The notes under the pieces are model-generated. The model was not told where the DNA came from and did not search any database. It worked only from the letters and a program-made list of their open reading frames with translations. Below, in pieces: positions 14,208 through 21,560 of a stretch of 40,140 nucleotides of DNA. Made by a program: the position numbers and the translations under genes. The stretch is from a virus, in the IMG/VR virus record IMGVR_UViG_3300042934_000548, positions 1 through 40,140 of that record; one strand, written 5' to 3'. How positions within the stretch are numbered: the stretch's first letter is position 1; the number at the start of each line of letters is the position of its first letter.

Positions 14208-14878
14208 CGATCCTCTGCATCACGACGGCGGGCCTGCCCGGCATCCGTCCCTGCACGCACCGCGGCGACCACACCATCAGCTGCCCCGACCGCCCCGTGA
14301 ACCGCGCGATCACCGAGTACGTCGACGGCGAGACACCGGAGGAGACCTGCACCGGCTGCATGCCCCGGAAGGCCGACGTCGGCTTCCTGTGCCGGTACTG
14401 CTTCGACCGGCTCGAGCAGGTGTGGTTGAAGTGGGATCACTTCGCTGCGTTGCTGCCTGAGGCGGGGAATCGGGCGGTGGTCCGCGACACTGGCGGCCGC
14501 GGCTCAACCCCGGACGGCTACGTCCCGTATCCGGGCACGTACCTCGCGTACGACGAGTGCATGTCGTACCTCGCGTCACGCCGCGGCCGGCCCCTGCGGA
14601 TCTGGGTGTCGAACGAGGCCGGCGCCGCCGACGCGATCCAGTTCGCGCGCGCCGCGGATGCCGCGTACCGCACCCACGAGGTCGAGGAGCGCGCGCACAA
14701 GATCCGCCGGGTCCGCTGCCCGAAGTGCGGCCAGCTGACCCTCGTCTGGAACCCGACACCCCTGTTCGGCGGGCACGTGGAGGTCCGCTGCGCGAACGAC
14801 GACTGCGGCGAGGTCCTCGACCAGGGCTCGTTCGAGCAGATCGCCGAGATCGAAGAGACAACCCGGAGGACAGCATGA
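14204..14878 (+). CDS. Hypothetical protein with two zinc ribbons
   Basis: A 224-residue protein. Cys49-X2-Cys52 with Cys63-X2-Cys66 forms a first ribbon and Cys172-X2-Cys175 with Cys196-X4-Cys201 a second, each on small beta hairpins. Between them lies a mixed region (YVPYPGTYLAYDECMSYLAS) with aromatic residues. It fits a nucleic-acid or protein-binding adaptor; similar multi-ribbon proteins occur in actinophage early regions without known role. Starts in an ATGA overlap. Confidence 0.7.
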   Translation: MTILCITTAGLPGIRPCTHRGDHTISCPDRPVNRAITEYVDGETPEETCTGCMPRKADVGFLCRYCFDRLEQVWLKWDHFAALLPEAGNRAVVRDTGGRGSTPDGYVPYPGTYLAYDECMSYLASRRGRPLRIWVSNEAGAADAIQFARAADAAYRTHEVEERAHKIRRVRCPKCGQLTLVWNPTPLFGGHVEVRCANDDCGEVLDQGSFEQIAEIEETTRRTA

Positions 14879-15114
14879 CCGACTACAGCGCCCTGGTGGC
14901 CGAGCTCGAAGGCTTCGCCGAGGGCAGCACTTCTGCCCGAGCCACACTCATGCGGGACGCCGCGGCGGCGATCCGCACGCTGACCACCCCACCCACCGAC
15001 GACGAGCCGACGGGACGCATGGTCAACAACGGCGACTACACGCACCTGCAGACCCACCGCCGCCGGAAGGTTGGCCCGTGGGAGCCGGTGGAAGCCGCGA
15101 GGGATGCATCATGA
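14875..15114 (+). CDS. Hypothetical protein, 79 residues
   Basis: ATGA overlap start. The N-terminal half is helical (ALVAELEGFAEGSTSARATL, MRDAAAAIRTLT); the C-terminal part is short, basic and aromatic (HLQTHRRRKVGPWEPV). No family was recognised. Support is the overlap on both sides and regular codon use. Confidence 0.65.
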   Translation: MTDYSALVAELEGFAEGSTSARATLMRDAAAAIRTLTTPPTDDEPTGRMVNNGDYTHLQTHRRRKVGPWEPVEAARDAS

Positions 15115-15242
15115 CCGGCCAGCGATGCCGCGAGTGCACCGAGGGGAAGCACGGCGCCTGCAACGGTGTGGCGCTCGTCGACGACGGGCACGACGTGCTG
15201 GAAGTCGACTGCATCTGCGCGGATGGAGGCCACCCGGCATGA
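15111..15242 (+). CDS. Small Cys-rich protein, 43 residues
   Basis: ATGA overlap start. MTGQRCRECTEGKHGACNGV and a later VDCICADGGH give Cys-X2-Cys, Cys and Cys-X-Cys with His, a likely single zinc knuckle. It resembles the short knuckle proteins common in actinophages. Function unknown. Confidence 0.6.
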   Translation: MTGQRCRECTEGKHGACNGVALVDDGHDVLEVDCICADGGHPA

Positions 15243-15403
15243 GCGCCCCGTGCGTCCTGTACATCGCGATCGAAGCCCCCACGGTCTCCGACGCCCAAGC
15301 CCAACTCCGCCGGTTCATCGACGCCGGCCTGAACACCGAATCCGACCGGGTGCATGTCTCCATCGGAGATCCCGACACCCTCCACACGAAGGAGCAGCAG
15401 TGA
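15239..15403 (+). CDS. Small hypothetical protein, 54 residues
   Basis: ATGA overlap start. The pattern of a beta-strand (CVLYIAIEAP), helix (SDAQAQLRRFIDAGL) and a strand (VHVSIGD) could be half of a ferredoxin-like fold. No family recognised. Overlaps the next gene by GTGA. Confidence 0.6.
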   Translation: MSAPCVLYIAIEAPTVSDAQAQLRRFIDAGLNTESDRVHVSIGDPDTLHTKEQQ

Positions 15404-15900
15404 ACGTCGAAACGATCAAGACTCTCAAGATTGGCGACCCCGTGCGGTTCACGCACCGCCTCGAGCGCAAGAGCGAGCACCGCCCGCTCACAGCGCAGGA
15501 GGCCGAGTCGCTGAAGTGGGACTACCTGCGGACGCGGTTCGCCGGGCGGCGGCTGTGGCTAAAATGGTGGACCCCGGTTCCCGTGGACGGCGGAAGGGGC
15601 CGTGTGGTCGGCATCCGGCACTACCGCAACGGGGTCAACCACTACGGCGAAGAGTCGACCACGTTCGACTTCCTCACCCAGTTCCCCGTGGTGCTCGTCG
15701 CCTACTCGCTGCACGACAAGCCGGCGGCCGTCCTACCCGAGCACCTGACCAGCCTCGCCGCCTGGCGCGACCGGCACGGCGATGTCTGGACGCTCGGTGA
15801 CGACGGGCTCATGCACACCCGCGAGACGGCGCCATTCACCCGCGAGCACGTCGAGAAGAAGTGGGGGCCGCTGGTCCTCGTGGAGCGGAGCGAATCATGA
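15400..15900 (+). CDS. Hypothetical beta-rich protein
   Basis: A 166-residue protein from GTG. LKIGDPVRFTHRLER then a helix, a basic aromatic segment RRLWLKWWTPVPVDGGRGRV, and a strand-rich middle suggest a beta-barrel core. The C-terminal part (WRDRHGDVWTLGDDGLMHT) looks like a small repeat of strands. No catalytic pattern seen. Sits in the run of small accessory genes after the replication gene. Confidence 0.7.
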   Translation: MNVETIKTLKIGDPVRFTHRLERKSEHRPLTAQEAESLKWDYLRTRFAGRRLWLKWWTPVPVDGGRGRVVGIRHYRNGVNHYGEESTTFDFLTQFPVVLVAYSLHDKPAAVLPEHLTSLAAWRDRHGDVWTLGDDGLMHTRETAPFTREHVEKKWGPLVLVERSES

Positions 15901-16031
15901 CCGACAACGACTGGCGCGCCCTCTCGAACTTCACCCACACCTGCAACGTCTGTGGCGCCACCGTGACCGTCACCGACGGGAACCAGGAACCGCACCGGTG
16001 CCGCATCGAGATCCCGGACAGGAGCGAGTGA
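15897..16031 (+). CDS. Small zinc-knuckle protein, 44 residues
   Basis: ATGA overlap start. HTCNVCGATVTVTDGNQEPH followed by Arg-Cys is a minimal zinc ribbon (Cys-X2-Cys plus His-X-Cys). Ends in a TGATG overlap with the next gene. Likely a small binding protein; target unknown. Confidence 0.62.
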   Translation: MTDNDWRALSNFTHTCNVCGATVTVTDGNQEPHRCRIEIPDRSE

Positions 16032-16390
16032 TGGCCGGGCGGATGCACCTGCTGGGCCACACGCGCCACCCCGGCATGCCCACGTCGGGCCGTTACGTCT
16101 ACCGCCCCCGCACGTCGGACGTGCAGTCGTTCGCGGACGTCTGGTACTGGCAGTGCGATCTGCATGATGACGACGTTGCGCAGCCGGATCAGTACGGCGA
16201 CGGCGCGACGATGCAGGAGGCGTTTGCCGGAGCGCTCGCGCACGCCAATGTCTGCTCTGCGAGGGCCAGGGATCACCACACTCACGACTCTCGCGGATCG
16301 CGGGACGCCTGTGGCGCTGGTCACTGCGACCACACGACCATCGTGCAGATCGACGGCAAGCCGGTCCACACGGATGGGAGCACGACGTGA
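16031..16390 (+). CDS. Hypothetical His/Cys-rich protein
   Basis: A 119-residue protein. The central region (VWYWQCDLHDDDVAQPDQYG) precedes a helix (MQEAFAGALAHANVC) and a C-terminal His/Cys cluster (ARDHHTHDS, CGAGHCDHTT). The last part could hold a metal. Not recognised. One-base overlap at the start, four-base overlap at the end. Confidence 0.66.
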   Translation: MAGRMHLLGHTRHPGMPTSGRYVYRPRTSDVQSFADVWYWQCDLHDDDVAQPDQYGDGATMQEAFAGALAHANVCSARARDHHTHDSRGSRDACGAGHCDHTTIVQIDGKPVHTDGSTT

Positions 16391-16662
16391 GCACCACCGT
16401 CACCCCCGCCCCCTACTGCGCGCACATCCAGGGCGGCGGCTCCCACTGCTACCGCCGCACGAAGCACGACAGCGGCCTGTGCCCGCAGCATCGCCCCGGC
16501 CGAAACGGCAGAGGTCAGGAGCCGATGTCCACCCGCGGCATCCTCGCCTGCCACGTCGATGAGTCGGGCGGGATGGCCGAGCTCACCGCCGCCGAGGCGC
16601 TCCTGACTGATGCCTACGGTCCCGGCTCGTGGGTCACGAACGGACCGGAGCCGGCACCATGA
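16387..16662 (+). CDS. Hypothetical Cys/His protein
   Basis: A 91-residue protein from GTG. The N-terminal part YCAHIQGGGSHCYRRTKHDS followed by GLCPQH gives four Cys/His pairs spaced like a treble-clef or knuckle. A second half (ILACHVDESGGMAELTAAEA) is helical. An internal ATG at residue 47 could start a shorter form. Function unknown. Confidence 0.64.
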   Translation: MSTTVTPAPYCAHIQGGGSHCYRRTKHDSGLCPQHRPGRNGRGQEPMSTRGILACHVDESGGMAELTAAEALLTDAYGPGSWVTNGPEPAP

Positions 16663-17006
16663 CCCGTCCAGGAAAGATCGGGCCGCCCCTCCCGAACTCC
16701 GCACGCGGCCACTGCGGTTTCATCACCTCCTGGGCCGTCACAACCTGCCACGCCCCCGCATCAGACCACTACCTGCTCACCCCCGGATCCGGCATGTTCG
16801 TCTGCACCGACCACGCCGCCCGCGTCGCCGAACTGTTCCACCCCGTCGACCGACACCTCGTCACCCCCGAGTGCATCCACCCCGCATCCGACTGGCAGCA
16901 GTCGACAGGCAACCACACCGGGTTCTGCCACGTCCCCCACGAGGACACCGAACTCCTCGAGCAGCTGCACACCGTCGAGATGACAGAACTGGAGGCCAGG
17001 GCGTGA
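16659..17006 (+). CDS. Hypothetical His/Cys-rich protein
   Basis: A 115-residue protein with GHCGFITSWAVTTCHAPASDHY and later CTDH, CIHPAS and GFCHVPHEDTELLEQL; up to four Cys and many His suggest a compact metal-bound fold. It shares style with the previous gene and may be a paralogue, though spacing differs. Overlaps both neighbours by four bases. Confidence 0.64.
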   Translation: MTRPGKIGPPLPNSARGHCGFITSWAVTTCHAPASDHYLLTPGSGMFVCTDHAARVAELFHPVDRHLVTPECIHPASDWQQSTGNHTGFCHVPHEDTELLEQLHTVEMTELEARA

Positions 17007-17203
17007 AGGAGTGGATCACCGTAGCCGAGGCCGCGGTCCTCGTCGGCCGGCACCCGTCCCGCATCTACGCCTGGATCGACCAAGGCCGGCTCGCGACGAA
17101 CGTGAACGCGTCCGGCGTCACCGAAGTGCTGTCGAAGGCAGTCCGCCGCATCGAGGGTGAGGTGAAGCGCGGCCGCCCACGAGGTACCCCGACACGCCGG
17201 TAG
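17003..17203 (+). CDS. HTH (excisionase/MerR-type) protein
   Basis: A 66-residue protein from GTG. MKEWITVAEAAVLVGRHPSR then IYAWIDQGRL is the winged-helix start of helix_turn_helix_17/Xis-like proteins, ending with a basic tail (KRGRPRGTPTRR). As the final gene of the early operon just ahead of the late block, it may be a late-gene regulator or DNA-bending factor. It lies before the terminator at 17283. Confidence 0.75.
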   Translation: MKEWITVAEAAVLVGRHPSRIYAWIDQGRLATNVNASGVTEVLSKAVRRIEGEVKRGRPRGTPTRR

Positions 17204-17282
17204 ACGGTGCGTGCATTAATTCGCGAAACCCGCGACGCTTATACGTAGATGGTGGAGATCTTTACCCACCGCGTGATCGCGC
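17204..17282 (+). promoter_or_regulatory. Less GC-rich gap, possible promoter
   Basis: Contains ATTAATTCGCG (from 17215) and CTTATACG (around 17238-17245). TTAATT to TATACG is spaced by 18 bases, a poor but possible promoter pair. GGTGG and CCACC further on could form a short stem. Nothing decisive. Confidence 0.25.
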
Positions 17283-17319
17283 AAGAGCCCCGGACCTTCC
17301 CCCAAGGACCGGGGCTCTT
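17283..17319. terminator. Intrinsic terminator between early and reverse genes
   Basis: AAGAGCCCCGG (17283-17293) pairs perfectly with CCGGGGCTCTT (17309-17319); inner CCTT/AAGG extends the stem past an A-A mismatch, around a CCCCC loop. The forward strand continues TTCTC. It closes the early operon (stop 17203) and the reverse pair ending at 17347, so it probably works in both directions. Confidence 0.85.
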
Positions 17320-17346
17320 CTCACGCAGTCGGACCGGCGGGGCTTC

Positions 17347-17502
17347 CTACAGCCCCAGCCGGCTATCCCGCGGCGTCACCGAGTTGAAGTTCCACTCGTG
17401 ACCACACGCACCGCACTTCCCATGGTTCTTCGGCAACGACACCCTGTCCGGGTTCCGCGTCACCTCAGCCGAACCGCCACACTGCGGACACTCCACGGTC
17501 AC
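17347..17502 (-). CDS. Small zinc-ribbon protein, 51 residues
   Basis: From GTG 17502: MTVECPQCGGSAEVTRNPDR, ending KCGACGHEWNFNSVTPR and a short tail. Two Cys-X2-Cys pairs about 25 residues apart make a complete zinc ribbon. The GTG overlaps the stop of the upstream reverse gene (TGA at 17501-17499), so the two are co-translated. The forward terminator lies just beyond its stop. Function unknown; nucleic-acid binding is likely for the fold. Confidence 0.65.
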   Translation of the reverse strand: MTVECPQCGGSAEVTRNPDRVSLPKNHGKCGACGHEWNFNSVTPRDSRLGL

Positions 17503-17738
17503 TTCAGCTTCCAGACGAAATCCTCGCCAGCCGACACCGCTTCCGCATACGAGCGCACAGTGTCAGCGGGCAGCGTCACCCCGATCTCGCCGAACGTGCT
17601 CGCCACGTTCGGCTCGATCTCCGCGACAGGCTTCCCCGTCCACAGCGACCGGAACTGCTGATCCGCCCCCTCGATACGGTCGGCGATCTGCTGGTACAAA
17701 TCCCTCACCCCAGCCTGGTTGATCCTGACCTTCGCCAT
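17499..17738 (-). CDS. Hypothetical protein of the reverse island
   Basis: A 79-residue protein starting MAKVRINQAGVRDLYQQIAD after an excellent ribosome site (GGAGAGGAGCATC). An N-terminal strand and helix are followed by a Trp-Thr-Gly stretch and a helical C-terminus (DTVRSYAEAVSAGEDFVWKL). It runs against the late operon and starts 106 bases from the terminase small-subunit gene, so the gap holds divergent promoters. A TACTCT hexamer upstream on this strand could be a -10. Function unknown. Confidence 0.7.
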   Translation of the reverse strand: MAKVRINQAGVRDLYQQIADRIEGADQQFRSLWTGKPVAEIEPNVASTFGEIGVTLPADTVRSYAEAVSAGEDFVWKLK

Positions 17739-17844
17739 GATGCTCCTCTCCGCCTCGTACCCCAAGCACGAAGCGTTCCAGAGTAGCGAGGGCCTCCGAC
17801 ATCCGTGACAGCGTCCAGGCGACGCACGATCGAGGTGATCTCCC

Positions 17845-18327
17845 ATGGTCCGAGGTCAAACATTCGACCAGGGTCTACGCGCACGCGAACTGTTCGACCG
17901 CGGCCTGTCGTGCAACCGCATCGCCCGTGAGCTCGGCGTGGCGCCTTCGACGATCTCCGCATGGGCGAAGCGTGAGGGGCTGTCGTTCAATCGTGCAGCG
18001 ACCGAGGATGCTGTCGCGGCGGCGAAGGTCACTCGAGCAGAACGACGTGCGGCCATCATCGACCGGCTGTACACGCGCGCTGAACGCGTCCTGGATCGTC
18101 TCGAAGCACCTGAGTACCTGCACCGCATGGCGAGCGGCGATGGCATCTCGACGTATCGAGATGAGTTCCCGCCGGCTGTCGATGAGAAGTCGCTGTCGGC
18201 CGCGATCCACAGCTACCTGAAGGATGCTGCTGACCTCGAGCTCGTCGACGATGGTGACGGCCTGTCCCCGGTGGAGTCGATGCTCGGCCGCCTCGCTCAG
18301 CGGTTCGGTCTCGTGGCCGATGAGTGA
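17845..18327 (+). CDS. Terminase small subunit
   Basis: A 160-residue protein after GAGGTGATC, a near-perfect ribosome site. Residues 10-45 form a helix-turn-helix (GLSCNRIARELGVAPSTISA) for recognising the packaging site. Helices follow (RAERRAAIIDRLYTRAERVL), then an acidic C-terminal segment (ELVDDGDGLSPVESMLGRLA) for contact with the large subunit. It overlaps the large terminase gene by eight bases. Small subunits of this kind form rings that start DNA packaging. Confidence 0.8.
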   Translation: MVRGQTFDQGLRARELFDRGLSCNRIARELGVAPSTISAWAKREGLSFNRAATEDAVAAAKVTRAERRAAIIDRLYTRAERVLDRLEAPEYLHRMASGDGISTYRDEFPPAVDEKSLSAAIHSYLKDAADLELVDDGDGLSPVESMLGRLAQRFGLVADE

Positions 18328-19621
18328 CGTTCTCGCCGACATCTCCCCGAAGCAGGAGTTGTCGATCCGTGAGGCCACCGTGCAGGTGTGCGTCTGGGAG
18401 GGGGCGGTCCGCTCGTCGAAGACGATCGCGCAGATCCTCCGCTTCCTGATCGCTGTACCCCGTGCCCGTCAGGGCCGCATCGTCATCCTTGGCCGCACAC
18501 GCGAGTCGATCTACCGCAACATCATCGAGCCGATGATGGACCCGGAACTGTTCGGCGACGTCGCCCCGCACGTGAAGTACACGATGGGTGCGCCGACGGC
18601 GAAGATCCTCGGCCGGGTCGTGCACATCATCGGCGCGAACGACAAGCAGGCGGAAGACAAGATCCGCGGCATGACAGTCGCGCTGTGCCTCGTCGATGAG
18701 ATCACCGTCATTCCCGAGGGCGCGTTCAAGATGATGCTGTCGCGTCTCACCGCACCCGGTGCGATGCTGCTCGGCTCCACGAACCCCGACTCGCCGGCGC
18801 ACTGGCTGAAGCGGGACTACCTGGACCGCCTCGAGGAGCTCCCGAACTGGCGGTCGTGGCACTTCGTCCTCGACGACAACATCGCCCTCTCCGACGAGGT
18901 GAAGGCGAACCTGAAGGCCAACTACACCGGGCTCTGGTACCGCCGGTTCATCAACGGCGAGTGGGTAGCTGCTGAGGGCGCGATCTTCGACATGTTCGAC
19001 CCGAAGACAGGCGCCGGCAACGTGATCGCGTGGGAAGACCTGCCCCGCATGCAGGAACTCATCGCGGTCTCCCTCGACTACGGCACCACGAACCCGACGG
19101 CCGCGCTGATCCTCGGTGTGTCGGCGGAGACCGACACGTACGGTCGCCCAGCGCCGCGCCTGTTCTTCGTAGACGAGTTCCGGCACGACTCGAAGCTGGC
19201 AGAGCAGAAGCTCACCGACGCCGAGCTCGCCCGCGAACTGACGCGGTGGCTCAACGAGAACCACCTGCCATCCTCGACGCCGGTCCGCCTCACTCCGCGG
19301 TTCACGATCATCGACCCGTCGGCGGCTTCGTTCGCCGTCGAATTGCAGAAGGCGCACGGCATCACAGCCACCCACGCTGACAACGACGTGCTGTACGGCA
19401 TCCGCACGATGGCCTCGCTGCTCGCCGAGAAGAAGCTGCTCGTCACCGACCGCTGCAAGGCGCTGATCACCGAACTCCCCGGCTACTCGTGGGACCCGGA
19501 AGCGACGCTCAAGGGTGAAGACAAGCCGATCAAGGTCGCCGACCACTCGACGGACGCCGCCCGCTACGGGATCACCACGACCGAGAACATCTGGCGCCGC
19601 TTCATCAAGCTCGCCGCCTGA
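18320..19621 (+). CDS. terL: Terminase large subunit
   Basis: A 433-residue packaging motor of the PBSX/Terminase_3-6 type. ATPase: GAVRSSKT (28-35, Walker A with Lys34), CLVDE (123-127, Walker B), coupling motif GSTNPDS. RNase H-like nuclease: SLDYGTTN with Asp253, IIDPSAASF, and a late HSTDAARYG with the final acidic residue. It cuts and pumps DNA into proheads. Headful or cos type cannot be decided from sequence, but circular permutation suggested by the window ends would favour headful. The ATG overlaps the small-subunit gene. Confidence 0.95.
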   Translation: MSDVLADISPKQELSIREATVQVCVWEGAVRSSKTIAQILRFLIAVPRARQGRIVILGRTRESIYRNIIEPMMDPELFGDVAPHVKYTMGAPTAKILGRVVHIIGANDKQAEDKIRGMTVALCLVDEITVIPEGAFKMMLSRLTAPGAMLLGSTNPDSPAHWLKRDYLDRLEELPNWRSWHFVLDDNIALSDEVKANLKANYTGLWYRRFINGEWVAAEGAIFDMFDPKTGAGNVIAWEDLPRMQELIAVSLDYGTTNPTAALILGVSAETDTYGRPAPRLFFVDEFRHDSKLAEQKLTDAELARELTRWLNENHLPSSTPVRLTPRFTIIDPSAASFAVELQKAHGITATHADNDVLYGIRTMASLLAEKKLLVTDRCKALITELPGYSWDPEATLKGEDKPIKVADHSTDAARYGITTTENIWRRFIKLAA

Positions 19622-19638
19622 GCACCCGAGGGGGTCAC

Positions 19639-21297
19639 ATGGCTAACACGTGGCCTCCCGAGCCGTTCGACGTCGCCTTCGCGCGTTTCCGGGAGCTCGA
19701 CGCGTGGTGGACGGGTGACACCGCCACCCTGCAGTCGATCTACTCGACCAGCGCCGGCACGCATGTCGTCAACGGGCAGTCGTACCGTGGTGGCGTCGTC
19801 GGCACCCTCTCGAAGTGGTGGTGGGGTCAGCCGATCGCCACCGACGAGCAGCGCATGAAGATGCACCTCCCGCTCGCCGCGGACCTGTGCACGCTGTCCG
19901 CCGACCTGCTGTTCGGTGAAGCCCCGCAGGTCCTCTTCCGCAAGCCGGCGACAGCGGAGGCGCCGACGGATGGTGTCGAGACGGTGGCCGCGCCGTGGCG
20001 ACACGAAGCGCAGGACCGGCTCGACCAGATCATCGCGTCGGACGAAGCGCACGCAGAGTGGCTGCTGTCGGGCGAGTACGCCGCCGCTCTCGGTGGCGCG
20101 TACGTCACGGTCGCCTGGGACCCCACGATCTCCGACCACGTCTTCCCGAAGGCGTACGCCGCGGACTGCGTGATCCCCACGTTCCGTCACGGCCGTCTCG
20201 TCGCCGCCCGCCTGTGGTCCGAGTACCGCGAAGGCAACGAGGTGTACCGCCTCATCGAGGACCACACGCCCGGTGTCATCGAGTACGGCCTATACCGCGG
20301 CACCGACAAGGACCTCGGCGGCCTCGTCCCCATGGGCACCCGCAGCGAGACCGCGCACTACGAGAGCCTCCGCAACGAGTCCGACCTCGAGGTGGCGATC
20401 GCGAACCCCGCCGCGCTGCCCCTGTCGGTGAAGATCGGCACGGGCACGGAACGGCTCGCCGTCGTGTACATGCCGAACGCGCGCCCGGTGCGCGACTGGC
20501 GGAAGCTGGGACCGCTGCAGTACCTCGGCCGCTCCGACCTCGACGGCATCCAGGACCTCCTCGACAAGGTCGACCAGGTGTGGTCGTCGCTGATGCGCGA
20601 CGTCGACAACGGGCAGGGCCGGCTGGTCGTCGCAGAGGAAGCTCTCGACCTGGCCGCACCCGGCGAGGGCGCCACGTTCGACACGTACCGTCAGGTGTTC
20701 ACCAAGATCGGCGCGACCCTCGGGAAGAGCGCCGACGGTGGCATGCCCATCGAGCAGGTGCAGTTCGACATCCGTGTCGAGGAGCACATGGCCACGTTCG
20801 ACGGCCTGCTGCGCCGCATCGCCTCGACGATCGGCTACTCGGAAGCGCACCTCGGACTCGAGGGCGCCACGGGCACGCAGACAGCGACGGAGATCACGGC
20901 AGACCTGTCCGACTCGGAGCGCACCCGCGACAAGAAGGCGATGTACGCCCGCCTGGCCATGTCGCGGTGGGCGCTCGCCGCGCTCGAGATCGACGCCGCC
21001 GTGTTCGGTGGCGACGCGCTCGGTGACCTGACCGTCGCACCTGATGTGGTGTTCGCCCCCGTGTCGCAGGCTGACCCGGAGAAGCTGGCACGTACCGCAC
21101 AGCTGCTGGACGCCGCACGTGCAGCCTCCCGCAAGGAGATCGTCCGTTCCCTGCACCCCGACTGGGATGAGCCGGACATCGACGCTGAGGTCGAGCGCAT
21201 CAAGCAGGAGATGGGCACGCCGGCACCGGATCCGGCCACGTTCGACGGCGACGACCCGGACGACGCCGACGACGTGGACGACGAGACCGGCGAATGA
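19639..21297 (+). CDS. Portal protein
   Basis: A 552-residue protein after GAGGGGGTC. An SPP1 gp6-like portal by size, position directly after terminase, and by pattern: N-terminal helices (AFARFRELDAWWTGDTATLQ), membrane-like beta core (YAAALGGAYVTVAWDP), LAVVYMPNARPVRDWRKLG, and the GYSEAHLGLEGATGTQTATE loop found near portal tunnel regions. The C-terminus is acidic (DGDDPDDADDVDDETG). Twelve copies should form the DNA gateway at one capsid vertex. Confidence 0.92.
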   Translation: MANTWPPEPFDVAFARFRELDAWWTGDTATLQSIYSTSAGTHVVNGQSYRGGVVGTLSKWWWGQPIATDEQRMKMHLPLAADLCTLSADLLFGEAPQVLFRKPATAEAPTDGVETVAAPWRHEAQDRLDQIIASDEAHAEWLLSGEYAAALGGAYVTVAWDPTISDHVFPKAYAADCVIPTFRHGRLVAARLWSEYREGNEVYRLIEDHTPGVIEYGLYRGTDKDLGGLVPMGTRSETAHYESLRNESDLEVAIANPAALPLSVKIGTGTERLAVVYMPNARPVRDWRKLGPLQYLGRSDLDGIQDLLDKVDQVWSSLMRDVDNGQGRLVVAEEALDLAAPGEGATFDTYRQVFTKIGATLGKSADGGMPIEQVQFDIRVEEHMATFDGLLRRIASTIGYSEAHLGLEGATGTQTATEITADLSDSERTRDKKAMYARLAMSRWALAALEIDAAVFGGDALGDLTVAPDVVFAPVSQADPEKLARTAQLLDAARAASRKEIVRSLHPDWDEPDIDAEVERIKQEMGTPAPDPATFDGDDPDDADDVDDETGE

Positions 21298-21298
21298 C

Positions 21299-21427
21299 AT
21301 GCCTGGGATGCTGCTCGTCCTCATCGGACTGAGCGTCCTCGGCGGCATCGCCCTCGCGGTGGGTCTGCTGATCATCGGGTGGGTCTTCTACATGCTGTGG
21401 CGGCAGGCGCAAGGCGACTTCGAGTGA
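21299..21427 (+). CDS. Small membrane protein, 42 residues
   Basis: MPGMLLVLIGLSVLGGIALA continues with GLLIIGWVFYML, one or two hydrophobic spans, then a short charged tail. Starts one base after the portal stop and overlaps the next GTG by four bases. Small membrane ORFs between portal and minor capsid genes are seen in some actinophages; the role is unknown. Confidence 0.6.
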   Translation: MPGMLLVLIGLSVLGGIALAVGLLIIGWVFYMLWRQAQGDFE

Positions 21428-21540
21428 ACGTCCACTACCACCACCCCGACATCGTGGTCACGAAGCGCCGCCTCCTGGGCCGCGTCGTGACCATGCTCCT
21501 CGTGTGGGCGGCCGCGTTCGTGTGGTGCATCAGCGACTGA
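21424..21540 (+). CDS. Small membrane protein, 38 residues
   Basis: From GTG: a His-rich cytosolic start MNVHYHHPDIVVTKRRLLGR, then one transmembrane segment (VVTMLLVWAAAFVW). Overlap with the previous stop (GTGA) supports translation. Function unknown; with its neighbour it may form a two-component membrane pair. Confidence 0.55.
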   Translation: MNVHYHHPDIVVTKRRLLGRVVTMLLVWAAAFVWCISD

Positions 21541-21560
21541 GGACCTGATCGGGGGTCATC

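Noticed and set aside
18056-19546. 496-residue reverse ORF
   Set aside because: Antisense to terminase large subunit, whose motifs are clear; no family features in the reverse product.
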